Below are positions 11,976 to 24,200 of a DNA stretch of 64,000 nucleotides, piece by piece. A program made the translations under genes and the position numbers. Position 1 is the stretch's first letter. Every line of letters begins with the position of its first letter. This DNA is from Scilla litardierei (Eukaryota; Streptophyta; Magnoliopsida; Asparagales; Asparagaceae): contig CM061138.1 of the NCBI GenBank assembly GCA_030789695.1, forward strand, positions 15,014,214-15,078,213. Reading direction: 5' to 3'. Under the pieces are notes generated by a model. That model worked only from the letters and a program-made list of their open reading frames with translations, did not search any database and was not told the DNA's origin.

Positions 11976-13286
11976 TGTTGGATATTGTCCATTAAGCCCA
12001 ATATGATTTTGATGATGATCACCACATTATTTTGCTGCTAATGACACTACTTGTTTAAGTCACAGATTCATCTAAAAGGGTTCTTAAAAATTCCGGCGTA
12101 AGAGTGAAATTTGGACATAATTAGCATTATGGTATTGGTATCTTCATAGAATCAATGAGATGCTTGGGATGGTGAATCAAAGGGGAGAATGTTGGCTCAA
12201 GGCATTGGCAAAGAATGCATAAAGCTTGAAGCTGTATTTTTATGCTTTTCTTTGTGTTATTTACACTTTATTCTTAGATGATTTGTTTGCCTTGTAGATG
12301 CATTCATTCTTACCTTAAATCACTTATAAAAATATTTTGAAAAATTTTCAAAATGATTTAAAATGATTTCGTGAACAATTTTGAGGTATTTTCACATGTT
12401 TCATAAAAATAGCCGACTACTTTTACTATAGTAGCCGATTACTTTGAATGGGAGAACATAGCGTTTTCTCTGTTGCTCAAAATAGCCGACTACAGTTGAT
12501 CTGGTAGTCGACCACCGTTGTTCTGGGAGTCGACTACCATTTGAACTGTAGTCGACTACGTTTACCCCAGCTGTTTTAAAAACACAGCTCTGTGTATTAC
12601 GGAAAGCTGTCGATTTTTTCGTTGGGCGAGCATTTTTGGGAATCATTTTCAATAGATTTTTAGCCCTATTTAAGCTGAGTTTGTTGAGAGATTTTGAAAC
12701 CATTCTTGAGCAGATTTTTAAGTTTTAAAAGCTTTCTTAATTTCTCTTTTTATCTCTTTCTCTTAATTAAAAGAGTTAAGCTTTGAATCTTCATTAAAGA
12801 GAGTTTTTCTTCTGAGTGTCAAGCCCATTCATGCACTTGGTTTCACACTCATCCCAGCCCTCATTGCATATGGTAAGATCATCTACAAGGCTTAGGAAAG
12901 AGTGTTTGTTTACATTTTGTTGTAACATAGCTCTCGGGTTGTGAGAGCATATTGGAGGGTTTACTCCAATTGTAGGGTTTACTCCAACCTAGGAGGGTTT
13001 ACTCATTTGTATTTCAATTTAGGTATTGTAACTCTTGTTTGAGTTTTGGTACCTGGTTTGGACGAGATTAGTGAATATCCACAACTCAGGTGACGAAGGT
13101 GGGATTGGAATAGGTGTAGCCGAACCATGATACATCTGGTGTTTGCGACTACCTTTGTCTCTTTATTGTTCATGTTGCAATTATATTTCTGTATTTGATC
13201 AAATTATTTTTAATTATCATTTTTCAATTGCCACTATACTATTCACCACTCTTTAGTGTGTTGCTTAGTAATCAGTGATCCAAACA
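11976..13286 (+). mobile_element. 3' LTR of the SIRE-like copia
   Basis: It starts TGTTGGATATTGTCC after the tract CAAAAGGGGGGAAAA and ends GTGATCCAAACA. At 1.31 kb it is close to SIRE-family LTR size. Its last ~340 bp are repeated as the truncated 5' LTR at 7791-8116. Confidence 0.75.
12408..12560. repeat. Cluster of TAGTCGACTA-type palindromes in the LTR
   Basis: AGCCGACTAC, GTAGCCGATTAC, GGTAGTCGACCACC, GGAGTCGACTACC and GTAGTCGACTACG occur within 150 bp. The motif differs from the GACCGACTAG cluster at 303-720, but the arrangement is similar. Confidence 0.8.
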
Positions 13287-14930
13287 CTTAGAAATCTAGA
13301 ATTGTTTTATGATTGGATGCTTTGAAGAGGAGAAGAGGGCCCCTTTATATAATGCTCAACATCCATGAAATCCAAATACATTTAGGAAGTCATATTAGAA
13401 CCCAACGTTATCCCTAAACGTGTAGGGTTAATGAAAGACTGCATGAACACTTTTAATCCATTTAGTTGTATTAGTTAGAGTTAAATTCTATCTAATTACT
13501 AGGTGGGATTAAAGGGGAATTCTCTAAAAATCCTACACCCTTGGGGATTTCTATTTTGAGTCAAATTCCTTATTTTTGGTTAGATCTTGACCTAACAATA
13601 AGATCAAACCCAACATCAATATTAACCAAAACCTAAACCATGCACAATGTTGCAGTGTACGGTTGGATGGTGGTCGGGGGTCACGACCAGTCAATGACTG
13701 GTTGTAGCCGACCAACCTAAATGGCTGGCCAGCCACTGGTAGGCTATCAGTCTGGCTGACTTTCCAGCGATGATGCTTCGTTGCCGACATCATTTAGGGC
13801 ATGGTTTCAATCTGATTTCATCTTTCTTTTGGCTTTAAGATTCACAACTACTTTACGAGCTCTTCCTGCTCGCGTTTGTAACTCTTTGTGACGTGTTCGT
13901 ATCTACCAAATATGTCAATCACAACTCCTTACTATCGATTGTGTATATCTCAAATACGTCATATTATTTTCATTCGATTTTATGAGGAGCCATCGTCATT
14001 GTGAGACTCTATAATCTTGATTCCTACATTGACAATGACTCGATCGTACTCTAAGATCATGTCAATAGTATGACCATACTGCTAGTTGCATATGAAGACC
14101 ACCAATTTTAGAATCGTCAATATATGCTTGGCGTGAGATTGTACACTTAACCAAACAAAATCTGGACATGTAAGTGACACCTTCTTTGCAGTCCAATCGC
14201 TTCATCATTACTATATCACTAAGGAGTCTAGTTTATAGAAATCTATCAAACCTCTGTAACACTTTACTTTCGTAAGTCATGTATGCGATACCATAATCGA
14301 AAGATGGATCAAACTTAAGGGTATTATAAGTTTAGACATTCTTCCCAAGCCGAGATCTTACCATGGATACATACGAACTCCACACGTCACTAGCCTCTAA
14401 TACCGAAGGAGACGAATCCATTCTTGACCGTCACATCCATTTGCATGCTTTAGACTATGCCCAATGAGTACTTAGCAATGATCACATTCGTCATTGGTCA
14501 ATAAAAGCAAAGTAGAGCACTTCCATGTGCAATGTCCTTTAGCGTGTCTCAAGTCAATGGACCAACCTGTACCAACTGCCGCCTGAGGTTTATATTGATA
14601 GTTAGATTATGCTTACCATATAGAAGCTTCTTGATAAGTCGTTCTGTGAACTTATTCTCCAACAAGTATATGCACACTGTCTTATGATTAGTCACATTGA
14701 GTGGCTATGAGATCAGACACTACAATTGCTACGGTAAAGATCAATGCGTACTGATTTATCTGGAATATCAATGATCATAACACTCTTTGTTAGCTCATGT
14801 GGACAAGAAGGACGAATACCAATCCAATTTTACAATTGCTAAGAACTGGACCGAAAGGGGACTAGTATTGATATACCATCTAATAAGGTAATCACGAGGC
14901 ATTATTGAAGATCCGAAGGCATCCAAGTGC
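13287..14930. other. Intergenic stretch upstream of the LIKE-COV gene
   Basis: I see no coding gene and no repeat pair here. Its composition is uniform and AT-moderate, with a palindromic patch near 13690-13740 (CCAGTCAATGACTGG). It may hold diverged transposon sequence, which I cannot assign. Confidence 0.4.
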
Positions 14931-15118
14931 GCCGAGCAGTTGTCACTGATCAGACAAGCGGAGTATTCCACATCATTACGGGGTATTTTCGTATCTTCAC
15001 CGATTCTTCGCTTCACTGTATAGTTTTCCACCTTCAACGGCAGACATTTTGGCGCATCAAATCTTTCGACCGAACGATCGATCAATCAGAAGAGCGAGCG
15101 AGAGACCGAGAAAAATCA
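14931..15118 (+). promoter_or_regulatory. Probable core promoter and 5' UTR of LIKE-COV
   Basis: This is the sequence immediately upstream of the start codon. A weak TATA-like CTGTATAG lies near 15016, and a purine-rich leader (AGAGCGAGCGAGAGACCGAG) precedes the ATG. The start site was not determined. The reading frame is open upstream of the ATG, so start choice rests on homology. Confidence 0.35.
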
Positions 15119-15223
15119 ATGGAGGAAGAGAAGGAATCTACGTCGATTCCGCTGAGCCAAGCGGTGGATCCCGAGGATCCCGCCAAATCTCCGCCCACTA
15201 CTGCCGGTTCTTCCACCCGAAAG
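15119..15223 (+). CDS. LCV: LIKE-COV exon 1
   Basis: It encodes residues 1-35, from MEEEKEST to GSSTRK, and ends in phase 0 at AAAG/GTACAC. The ATG context is ATCAATGG. The frame is open upstream to 14927, but family alignment and the leader composition favour this ATG. Confidence 0.9.
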
Positions 15224-18200
15224 GTACACGTCAGATCCGAATCAAGAGTTCTTCTTAGTTTCCTTCTTTATTTTTCGGATATTTTCCGTGTTTTAAAGCA
15301 ATTCGATTCGATTCCTAATTTTTGATCGAAATAACGAAAATAATGCGATTGCATCGTTAAAGATCTGTGTTCTTTGAGGTATCGGATTAAGGCGAAAATA
15401 TGAACGCTGGATCTCACTTTCTATTTTTAGATTCGGATATTTTTTTCTGGAATCTGTGAATTTAGTTCGTATCGCAAATAACTGATCAGTCGAGAAGAAC
15501 GGTGAGATAAGCAAGAATCTGGGATCATTGCTCAAGTTGTTTGGTAGGTGATTTGAGAACTTAGGGCTGCTGTTAGTTAATTACAGGAATTTTTTAAAAA
15601 TAAAAATGAGGTAAAGTTGTTTCTTGATTTGTGACAGACATGCTTCCTTTTTAACCAATTATCATGCTGTTCTTATTTTAGCTCGAGGTTTTTTTAGCGA
15701 TCTATGATTCATGATGAATGATTTATCCTGGTTGTACTAAAAATGATAACTCCTGGGTATTACTTGGGAGTAAATGTGAACTGCGCATTCGCTTCTTCTT
15801 CTTGAAGCTTGCTAACATTTTATAATAGTATGTAGTTTTTCTTATGCTGTAGTTTGAAGTTTGAAACTTAGCTGCATTGTTCTGATTTGTGGTTTTCTTA
15901 TTTAGTGATGCTTGGATACAAAATGGAGGGGCAGATATTTTTCTCTTCATGTTTTGAAGTTTAGAAAATCTGGTCATTGTAGATTTTTCTAATATGCAGC
16001 TAAAAGCTAACTTTTGGGGCGATCGTTGCCGCTGGACTTAAGCAAATCAATGCTCTTTGTTGGGCAATCAGGGCTCAGTTGTGGTGTTATATCATAATTA
16101 CATTTTTATAAACGGTAAATGTCATGTTAGTTTGGTATTTTGAAGTTTAAAGGCCTAAACCAGAGAAAATTGCAGTTTAGAAAACTCAACTCTAAAGCCA
16201 AATTGACCCTAACTGATCGTTATATCTTTTCCCATAGATTTACCACCTAACACAATATCTTCATGCATCATTTGGGTCCTAATGTTGAATATGACTAGTA
16301 AGTTTGTTCGTAATTAATATGAAAGAAACAGGTCATACAACTAAAGACTCTTAATATCTATCTTGAATGCTCTGGGAGGGGCAACTGAACTTGCCGCCCT
16401 TTCCCTCCATCTTCACCCACTGCAATCATTACCAATCCCACCCCCAAATTTCTCATTCTTCACGGCACCTTTTCACTTGTTTCCCCTCAATTTTGGCAGA
16501 TCATCAGCCTTTACCCTCTGTCTCACTCATGGATCTTCCCCATCTCTTGCCTGCATGCTCACAAGTTGATGATTATACTCATTGGCGACAACGGGTGTTG
16601 ATGGTGTAGTTGGGAGGTGAGGTCTGCGTTGGTCAAAAGCTTTTCTCTCGAGGCATGATTATGATTTTTTCCGAGCTACTAAAACCCGAGTCTCGTTGTT
16701 CTTCCACAATGCTACCGCCATGATGGAAATTATTATTGGTTGTGGTTTGCGCTACCCACGAAGCGTGTGGTAGTGGTTATGGTTATATGGACTGGCGTAC
16801 CTGACCGAAGAACCTAATTCCAAGGAGAATAGTTGTGTTTTGCATTCTATGATGATCCAAGATTCGCTGGGGATTAGATGAATTGATCGGAGCTTTGAAT
16901 GTTTGTAAGTCTAGGGAAATTCCGATGACGGGCGATGAAATTTGGCATCTTGTTCTGATGACGTGTGGCATGATGCATCAGCATTGTCTAAGGTTGACAC
17001 ATGATGTGAGCGCATGGTTGAGCATGTCGTGTCGGATGCTAATGTCTAGCATAGTGGGACGTGTGGGGTATGCAGATGTGTGGACGTGGTGACAATGGTG
17101 AAACATAGCATGCACTGGAATGCTAGGCAACGAGTGATATGTTTCTCCCGTGTATGATGTTTGTGGATGCATGAGTGGTGGTGGTTTATTGATAGGATTG
17201 GGGGCAAAATAAGGGAGTGGCGATTTTGTAATTTCAGGGTGAGTGACGATTTCGTAATTTCAGGACGGCGGCTCAAACCCTCGGCCTGTGGCAGTTTGGT
17301 AATTTTGAGACAGTGGTTAATTAGAGAGAGTTTTCTTATAAATAGTAGGGGAGAGATCATGAGAGTAATTATGAAGAAAATTGTGAGAGATTATTAGTTT
17401 TTATCTAGATTAGTTAGCCGTAGGTAATTGGGAGGGTGGCATTCTTCTCGAATTGAGGCGAAATCTTATAGTTCCATTGGTTATCAATAAAAAATCCTAA
17501 TGTTTTCCTCTAAATCTGTTTCCAATCGTATCAAATTAGTAGCAAAGCACTCAAATCTAATACCAATAGCGACGAAAAAGGTGAAAATTCTCAAGAACAC
17601 GATGGATGAGATATTCAGAATGATGGAGGAACGACACAAAACAACGAAGGAAAGATTATCGTCTATCGAAGCCATGTTAAAGCAACTATTAGAGATGAAT
17701 AGCTACCCACCACTCGTGACGGTGGCTAACGAGACAGATCTGAACGGAGGACGATGTCGAAAAAAGTGACGCGAAAAGTGACAACAACAAAGAAAAATTC
17801 GTTGTCATCGAGGAAGAAATTCAGCCAAACGTCAGATCGGAGATGACGAAACATGAGAAGGGACTCGCGAAAGAGGGGGCGGGCAATGCGTTCTTCCCGC
17901 GTGGTTGACCTGCCCGTGTTGGCATGACTGGCACGCCCTCTTGGGCCGCCTGCAAGGATGCAAGTAGATCGCCCTTCCTGCGAGGGTGGGGCCATGACCA
18001 TTGGCATCGCGGCCACTACCACATGCAGAGCGCCTGCTTGGGCCGTGCCAGATGGTGTGGGCGACGTGCTCGCAAGGGCCGCCCGCAAGGGCACATGTGT
18101 TGTGCCTGCTTAGGCCGTTCGTGAGGGCATAGGCGGTGCGCTTTTCCCACGTGGGGCATGAGGACACTTGGCGATTTTTTTCACATGACGGGCTCGCGGA

Positions 18201-21200
18201 TGTGGGGGCAGGCAGCGAGCGCTTCTCGTGCGCCTGGCTTGTGCACGAGGGGGTGTCAGGCAGGTGATTTCCATGCAACGAGGCTACGACGAGGCCGGAG
18301 GGGCCAGCAATGCTTCGACATGGATGGGGGAGGCCTGCAGGGCTTTAGTAAGGCCATGAGTACTCCATCACATCATTTTCAGAATTCCATCTTGAGAAAA
18401 GTTGGCCGTTTGGAAAGGAAGTAATTATGGGGGCAAAAATAAGGGATTGTCGATTCTGTAATTTCAGGACGAGTGGTGATTTTGTAATTTTATGGCGGTG
18501 GCTCAAAACCTAGGCCAGTGGCAGTTTGGTAATTTTAGGGCGGATGTTCATTAGAGAGAGTTTTGTCATAAATATGAGGGGAGAGATCATGAGAGGGATT
18601 ATGAAGAAAATTATGAGAGACTATTAGTTGTTATCTAGATTAGTTAGCCCTAAGTTACTGGATTATCAATAAAAATACCCGAAGCCTTCTTCTTGAATTG
18701 AGGTCAAATCTTGTAGTTCCATTGATTATCAATAAAAATACCCTAACTTTTTGTCCCAATTCAATTCCCAATTGTATCATTTAACGAGTTGATGTGACGA
18801 TGTTTTTTGTCTTGGTTTATTGTGTCGTGTGCCCATATGTAGCAAGGGTATGGTCCTACTTGTTCTGCATGTTAACATGTGTTGGTGGGGCATAGTATGG
18901 TTTTTGGAGATAAGCTTGTTAAGTTGTAGTCCTGTTATTTCACATTTGCGGCGCTTTACTTATACTCTTTCTTGTGGGCATCTTACCATCAATAAAAATA
19001 AAAAAACTAATAGGCAAAGAGAAGGGCTAAATTTAATTCATGATGTCAACTTATACGGTGCAATATAGATGGTGCCTAACCCCAACAAAGGGGGAAAAAC
19101 CTCTCAAGCTAGTTGTCGCACCTCTGTCATATTATTAGTGATTGCATCAAGTTAACTATTAGGTGCTTGTCTCCTTTTTCTAAATCATACTACCTGATCT
19201 ATGTGCGAGTAGGAACTCCGTTTATAAACGTTTAGCTAAATACCTTAGCTAAATTCTCTTACTATCAAAATGACTTTTGGAATTTTATGTAGAACTCCGT
19301 TTATAAACGTTTAAATACATGATCTATTTTCTTTACTCGTACTATCAAAATGGCTTTTCTGTAGACGTCTAGTCTCTATAATAAAGCTAAAATGACTTTT
19401 GGAGTTATTTCTTTTGTTTTATTCTTTGCTCACTTAACTTCTTCAAGGTTTATGTATGTGTTGGTTACACTTCCATCGTTGGTGATAAGCTACCATCTTA
19501 TCTTTGTCTATTCCCATAGCGATCTACTCATGTGGTCCTATTATCAATTAGTCTCATTTTGAGGATCATGGCAGATGGGTCTTTGGAATGTAAATGAAGA
19601 TAGATCTCTTACACCAATGTTTTAAAAGAGGGGGAAAAGCGAAGCTGTTAGGTTACTGATACGATTGTTACTTACGAGAGGAGGAGGAGGAGGCGCAAGC
19701 ATGAGGTGCACGAGACACGTAGGCCTAAGGAGTAAAATTTCTATGCACACAACAAGCTGGAAGAGAATTGTTGTGCACACTACAGTAGGTTAAAAGCGGC
19801 CAGCCGGCCCTAGTTTTCATTATCGAACATTTTGAGAGATTGTTGGCTCTCATTTCCTAGAGAGAGATCTAGAAGAGGTTTAGGCTTTTGCTTATAAAAG
19901 TTAGGAGATGTGGATCTACTGTATAACAAGAGATCCAGTTGTCTTTATTGTTATTTTCGAGTGTTTATCAAATAAAAATCCCATTTTTTGCCACTTTTGT
20001 GCTCTTTCATTTTGTGTCGTTGGTATTGCACAAATAACAATTGACAATGTTACCCAAAAACAACATCGGGCGTTTGGCACTCATAGGAACAAATCAAATT
20101 CGTACTTGTTGATGGAGATGCAGAAGAAAAATGGTTTAAAGAACTAAATTAGAGTTTCTAAAGTAAATGATAGAGATTAGTTTTTGGGCCTTTTACTCTA
20201 GAGATCGGACTGATCATTCGTTTCAACACCTTACGTGTTAGAAGATTTATTCGGATCTCATATACAAGCGATTCATTACCAACTCTTGCATCTCACATGC
20301 ATAAAGAGTCCAATAGATTACAAATTAAGTTTACAAACTTAAATTTTTATTTAATCTTTCATAATCTCTTTTTAAAATGAAAGGCATAAATGCATGTATA
20401 TAAAAATAAAACTTGATTCTTAAGAAAATCGGGCCTACTTAAACTAGAATTCTAAAAAATAAATTTGTTTTTTATAAGTAAGGTTAAAAAGACTCAATTT
20501 AATAAAAGAGACCAAAGAAAAAGGAAAGTCTTAATAAACTCAAACTCAAGAATAAGACAAAATAAAAGATTCTTTTTAAAAAGAAACTCAAAAAGGCCAA
20601 CAAGAAACATACTAAAAGGATCTTATGGAAAAATTACAAAAGGATTTAAAAACCAAAAGCATAATTGAATTCCATTTCTTTTTCTTATTTGATTATGAGT
20701 CTTCCTTGGAGAAGGATTTGCTCCAATTTCTGAAACAATTTGCACGTGCTGCAGGTTTGTTCCACATTAAATCTCACTGGTTGGAGAAAACTTGATCTTG
20801 AGTTTTTAAAAGTACAAAATTATAAAGCTGAATCGGACATCTTATGGAGATCATTTCAAACACTTAGAAAATAGATTAAAATGGATGAAAAATTTGCTAA
20901 TTGGTAGGTGGAGGATCTACAATCACAAACTAAATGTGCGCTAGTTCAAAATCAGCAGGTTACTCGATATGGGGCTCAAACTTTAATTCTGGCTCAATCT
21001 TGGTTTTAGGCTTTGGCTCGTTCTCGTGCTCAGACTTGGGCTTAGGTTTAATCTCAGACTGAGGTTTGGGCTCAGGCTTGGGCATAGGCTTTGGTTTCTT
21101 GCGCAATTCCTTATGCAATTCTAAAAAACCTAACTTTAATTCTTGCCATAGTTTGTTGAACTTATCGATTTATTTCAGATCTTGAATATGTCTAATGACG

Positions 21201-24200
21201 CTTGGGGAGATTTTGATTCTCGTAGAAAATCATTGATATCTATGCAACAAGCTTGAAATTGGCTTCAAATTCATCAAAATAGGCTCAGATGAATAATATG
21301 TGAGTAGTGTTGGTGAACAATATGTGAACAATAATGATGAACATCACCTTTTTCGAATTTTCAATGATTTGTATTCTGTTTTTGACGTTTTTGATAATTT
21401 TCTTATGTGGAATTTTTTTATTTTTTTTCTCATTTTTGGAAACTAATGATGACTAAACCCAAACGCTAAATTAAAAAAGGAAAGACAAAAAGTGGATGAT
21501 GAAGGTGGAAACCGTGAAATTTATCTCTAACACCAATTGACAGTGATGCGGAAGCAGAAAGGTTTAATGATGTATGATGTGGGGGAAGAACAAATTTAGA
21601 TTTTTAAAGTAAAAATTAACAAAGGTTTGGGTGTCTCACTTCAAAGATTGGATTTACCACCCATTTTAACATCTCATGCGAAGATTCTTTTGGACCTCAC
21701 ACTTTGATGATTTTTTCGCTCTCTCTCTGGCACCTCGCATGATACCATTATTCTTTATAGGGAAAATAAAACTTGATTTTTAAGAAAACTAATCTTACTC
21801 AAACTAGAATTTTAAAAAATAGATTTGTCTTTTATAATTAAGGCTACAAAGATTCATTAAAAATCTAAATTGACTCAACGTCCAATAAAAGATGTCAAAT
21901 TGAAAAGAAACTCCTAATAAACTCAAACTCAAAAATAAAACAAATAAAAAACTATTTATCCAAAAGAAACTCAAAAATACCTAAAAGAGAAATACTTAAA
22001 GGACTTAAGCGAAATTACAAAAAGGATTTCAAAAATCAAAATCAAAACCTAATTCTAGTTCCTTTTCTTTTTCAATCATGAGTCCTCATTGGAGTATGAT
22101 TTGCTCCAATTCCCTAAAGAATTTGTGTGCTCCATGTTCATTCTACATATTTGGCACGCTTTCCATCAAACATTACATGCTTGGAAATTTTTGCAGCAGC
22201 ACGGTATTCCAATTGATACTTGGTGGTGTTTGCGTGTAAACGACTTTGAGGCTTTAGATCATGCTTTTTGTGAGTGCAGAATGGTGAAACAAATGTATCG
22301 GCTTGGGGGCAAACTTTCCGCCTAGATCACTTTGTATTTCGTATCTGCATGGAGAGTGTAGCTTTCAAAACTGGGGTGAAAACCAAGTCTGACTAAACCA
22401 ACACCTACTACCCATGCCATCCACCTGCCATTTGGGTGATGTGGTAATGGAGGAACCAAGAAGCCATATCACATAAGCATGGATGGTGCCAGGGAGTCTG
22501 TTAGGGCATATGCCCCCCTTAAATTTTCAGAAAAGCCCCTTATGTTGTTTACATATTATGGAATTTCCAGTAATGCCCCGCACACATATATTTGTTGTGT
22601 GCTACCCCCGATTATACCGCTAGCTCCATCCTTGCACAGAAGGACATTCCCTTACGGACTGTTTGGATGTGCACTGTGGCTTTGACAATGGAGCAGCTTG
22701 TATCCTTCCGTATATACTGTGGAGACTGTGCACCCATCAGGGAAAGATTTTGGAACTTGAAAGGTCTGCACTGGCACTGTAGTTCTATGTACAATGTTAT
22801 GTCTGGGCTTTTCAGCCATGAATAAAAATTAAAAAAAGATGCAATCTTATAATGGATTAGAACAATTAGGATGGCACACCTAAGAGGCGCAGGCCACATT
22901 TTGTAGAGTTTGAACTTAGGCCATTGTCGTATGAAAGAAATACTTTATGTTGTTTTGGGGCACTTATTGCCCCGAGCCACAGAGGAAGAAGTACTATAAT
23001 TTAACCTCTCTCATCTAGTTTGGCCATTGTTTGGTAGGATACATAAATAATATTTTATTTTATTTTATTATCTTTTCCCTTTTTTTTGCTTTATGAGCTG
23101 GATGTTGTTAATTTTTCTAATTCCATGTGGCATGTTTGGATATAATGCCACTGGTTATTCAAGCAGATAATAACAAAGTGTCCATGAAACATAAATGCTA
23201 TATACAAGGTATCCAATTGTAGTCATCCGTCTTTTTTATGTTAAAAGAATGATAGAATCATATAATGTAATTACATGTTAAATGTTTAAATGCTAATTTT
23301 CTGCTAAGTTGGTATTCATCTAGTCAAAAATGCAGTACTAATGCATGTAATACTCACAAACTACAGCATTTGCACTTTGCGCAGGCTTGTTGTGCTGTTC
23401 TTCAAAGTTGGGTTTCCAAGAAGTTTATGACAGGATGGTATAATCTTGGCATTCCTTATGAAGTTGACTGGACTTATTTTTATCATTTTCCTTTGCCCAC
23501 TGATCATTTTGAATGTTTATGATGCAGTGTAGTTCTGTTTCCTGTTGCAGTCACATTCTTCATTACTTGGTGGTTTATTCAGTTTGTTGATGGTTTCTTC
23601 AGCCCAATATATGCAAAGCTTGGTGTTGACATATTTGGTTAGCTTCTGTTACCTTTCCATTATCTTCTTTTGATATAAATTTGTAATGCTTGTATAAGTC
23701 ATGGGATGCTGACAGGCAAACTAAGCTTAGTCACCATGAACCCACATTCTAAGCATTTGTAGATCACAATCTACTAAAACCACTATTGGTATGCCCGCCT
23801 TCTCAGAGACCAAGCATACAGGAGGTGACTAAATGCATAAAGAATTTTTGTTCTTGTTACGTTATACATCTCCACCATGTGCTCACTTTATCCTTGAGGG
23901 AAGGCTTGAATTATTTTAATCAAACATTCTTCTAAGTAATACATCCCTTTATTCTTGTGGGATGTCTTCTCCTTTTTTAACACACTAATACGCACTAAGA
24001 AGGAATTCTGTTCTCAGCAGTGGGACTTGCAATCCATTACTCCAATTTGCGGGATTACATCATGTTTGGTCCCACCCCATGTGCAGAAACTTCATTTGCC
24101 TAGACCGTATTCTGTGCGGTTGAAGATTCAAGTTGAATACTGCACTGGATCTGTATGTTCATCTCTCTTGCTGGAGGGGGCTTTGTTGGTAATTATGTGG

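Larger units (their letters stand above)
7791..13286 (+). mobile_element. SIRE-like Ty1/copia retrotransposon, internally deleted
   Basis: Direct repeats bound the element: 7791-8116 matches the end of 12943-13286 (GAGAGCATATTGGAGGGTTT, then CAGGTGAC, then CTATTCACC near the ends). A diverged primer-binding-like site (GATTAGTATCGAGC) follows the left repeat, and a polypurine tract (AAAAGGGGGGAAAA) precedes the 3' LTR. The internal part has a decayed gag with an acidic tail and coiled coil, but no recognisable integrase or RT. Helitron-type sequence occupies 10477 to about 11400. The element is therefore defective. The 5' LTR is truncated, keeping only about 326 bp against about 1.3 kb for the right LTR. 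Confidence 0.75.

Noticed and set aside
14927..15118. In-frame upstream extension of LIKE-COV from an ATG at 14927
   Set aside because: The upstream residues have no family match, and the frame is open by chance across the leader. The ATG at 15119 gives the conserved acidic N-terminus.
16363..16609. Pro/Leu/Ser-rich overlapping frames in intron 1
   Set aside because: Two overlapping plus frames of similar length with biased composition and no family match. A captured gene fragment is possible but unsupported.
17832..18360. GC-rich overlapping frames (up to 148 codons) in intron 1
   Set aside because: The frames overlap on both strands inside a small LTR element and show only Arg/Ala/Gly/His-rich chance text. 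No domain is recognisable.
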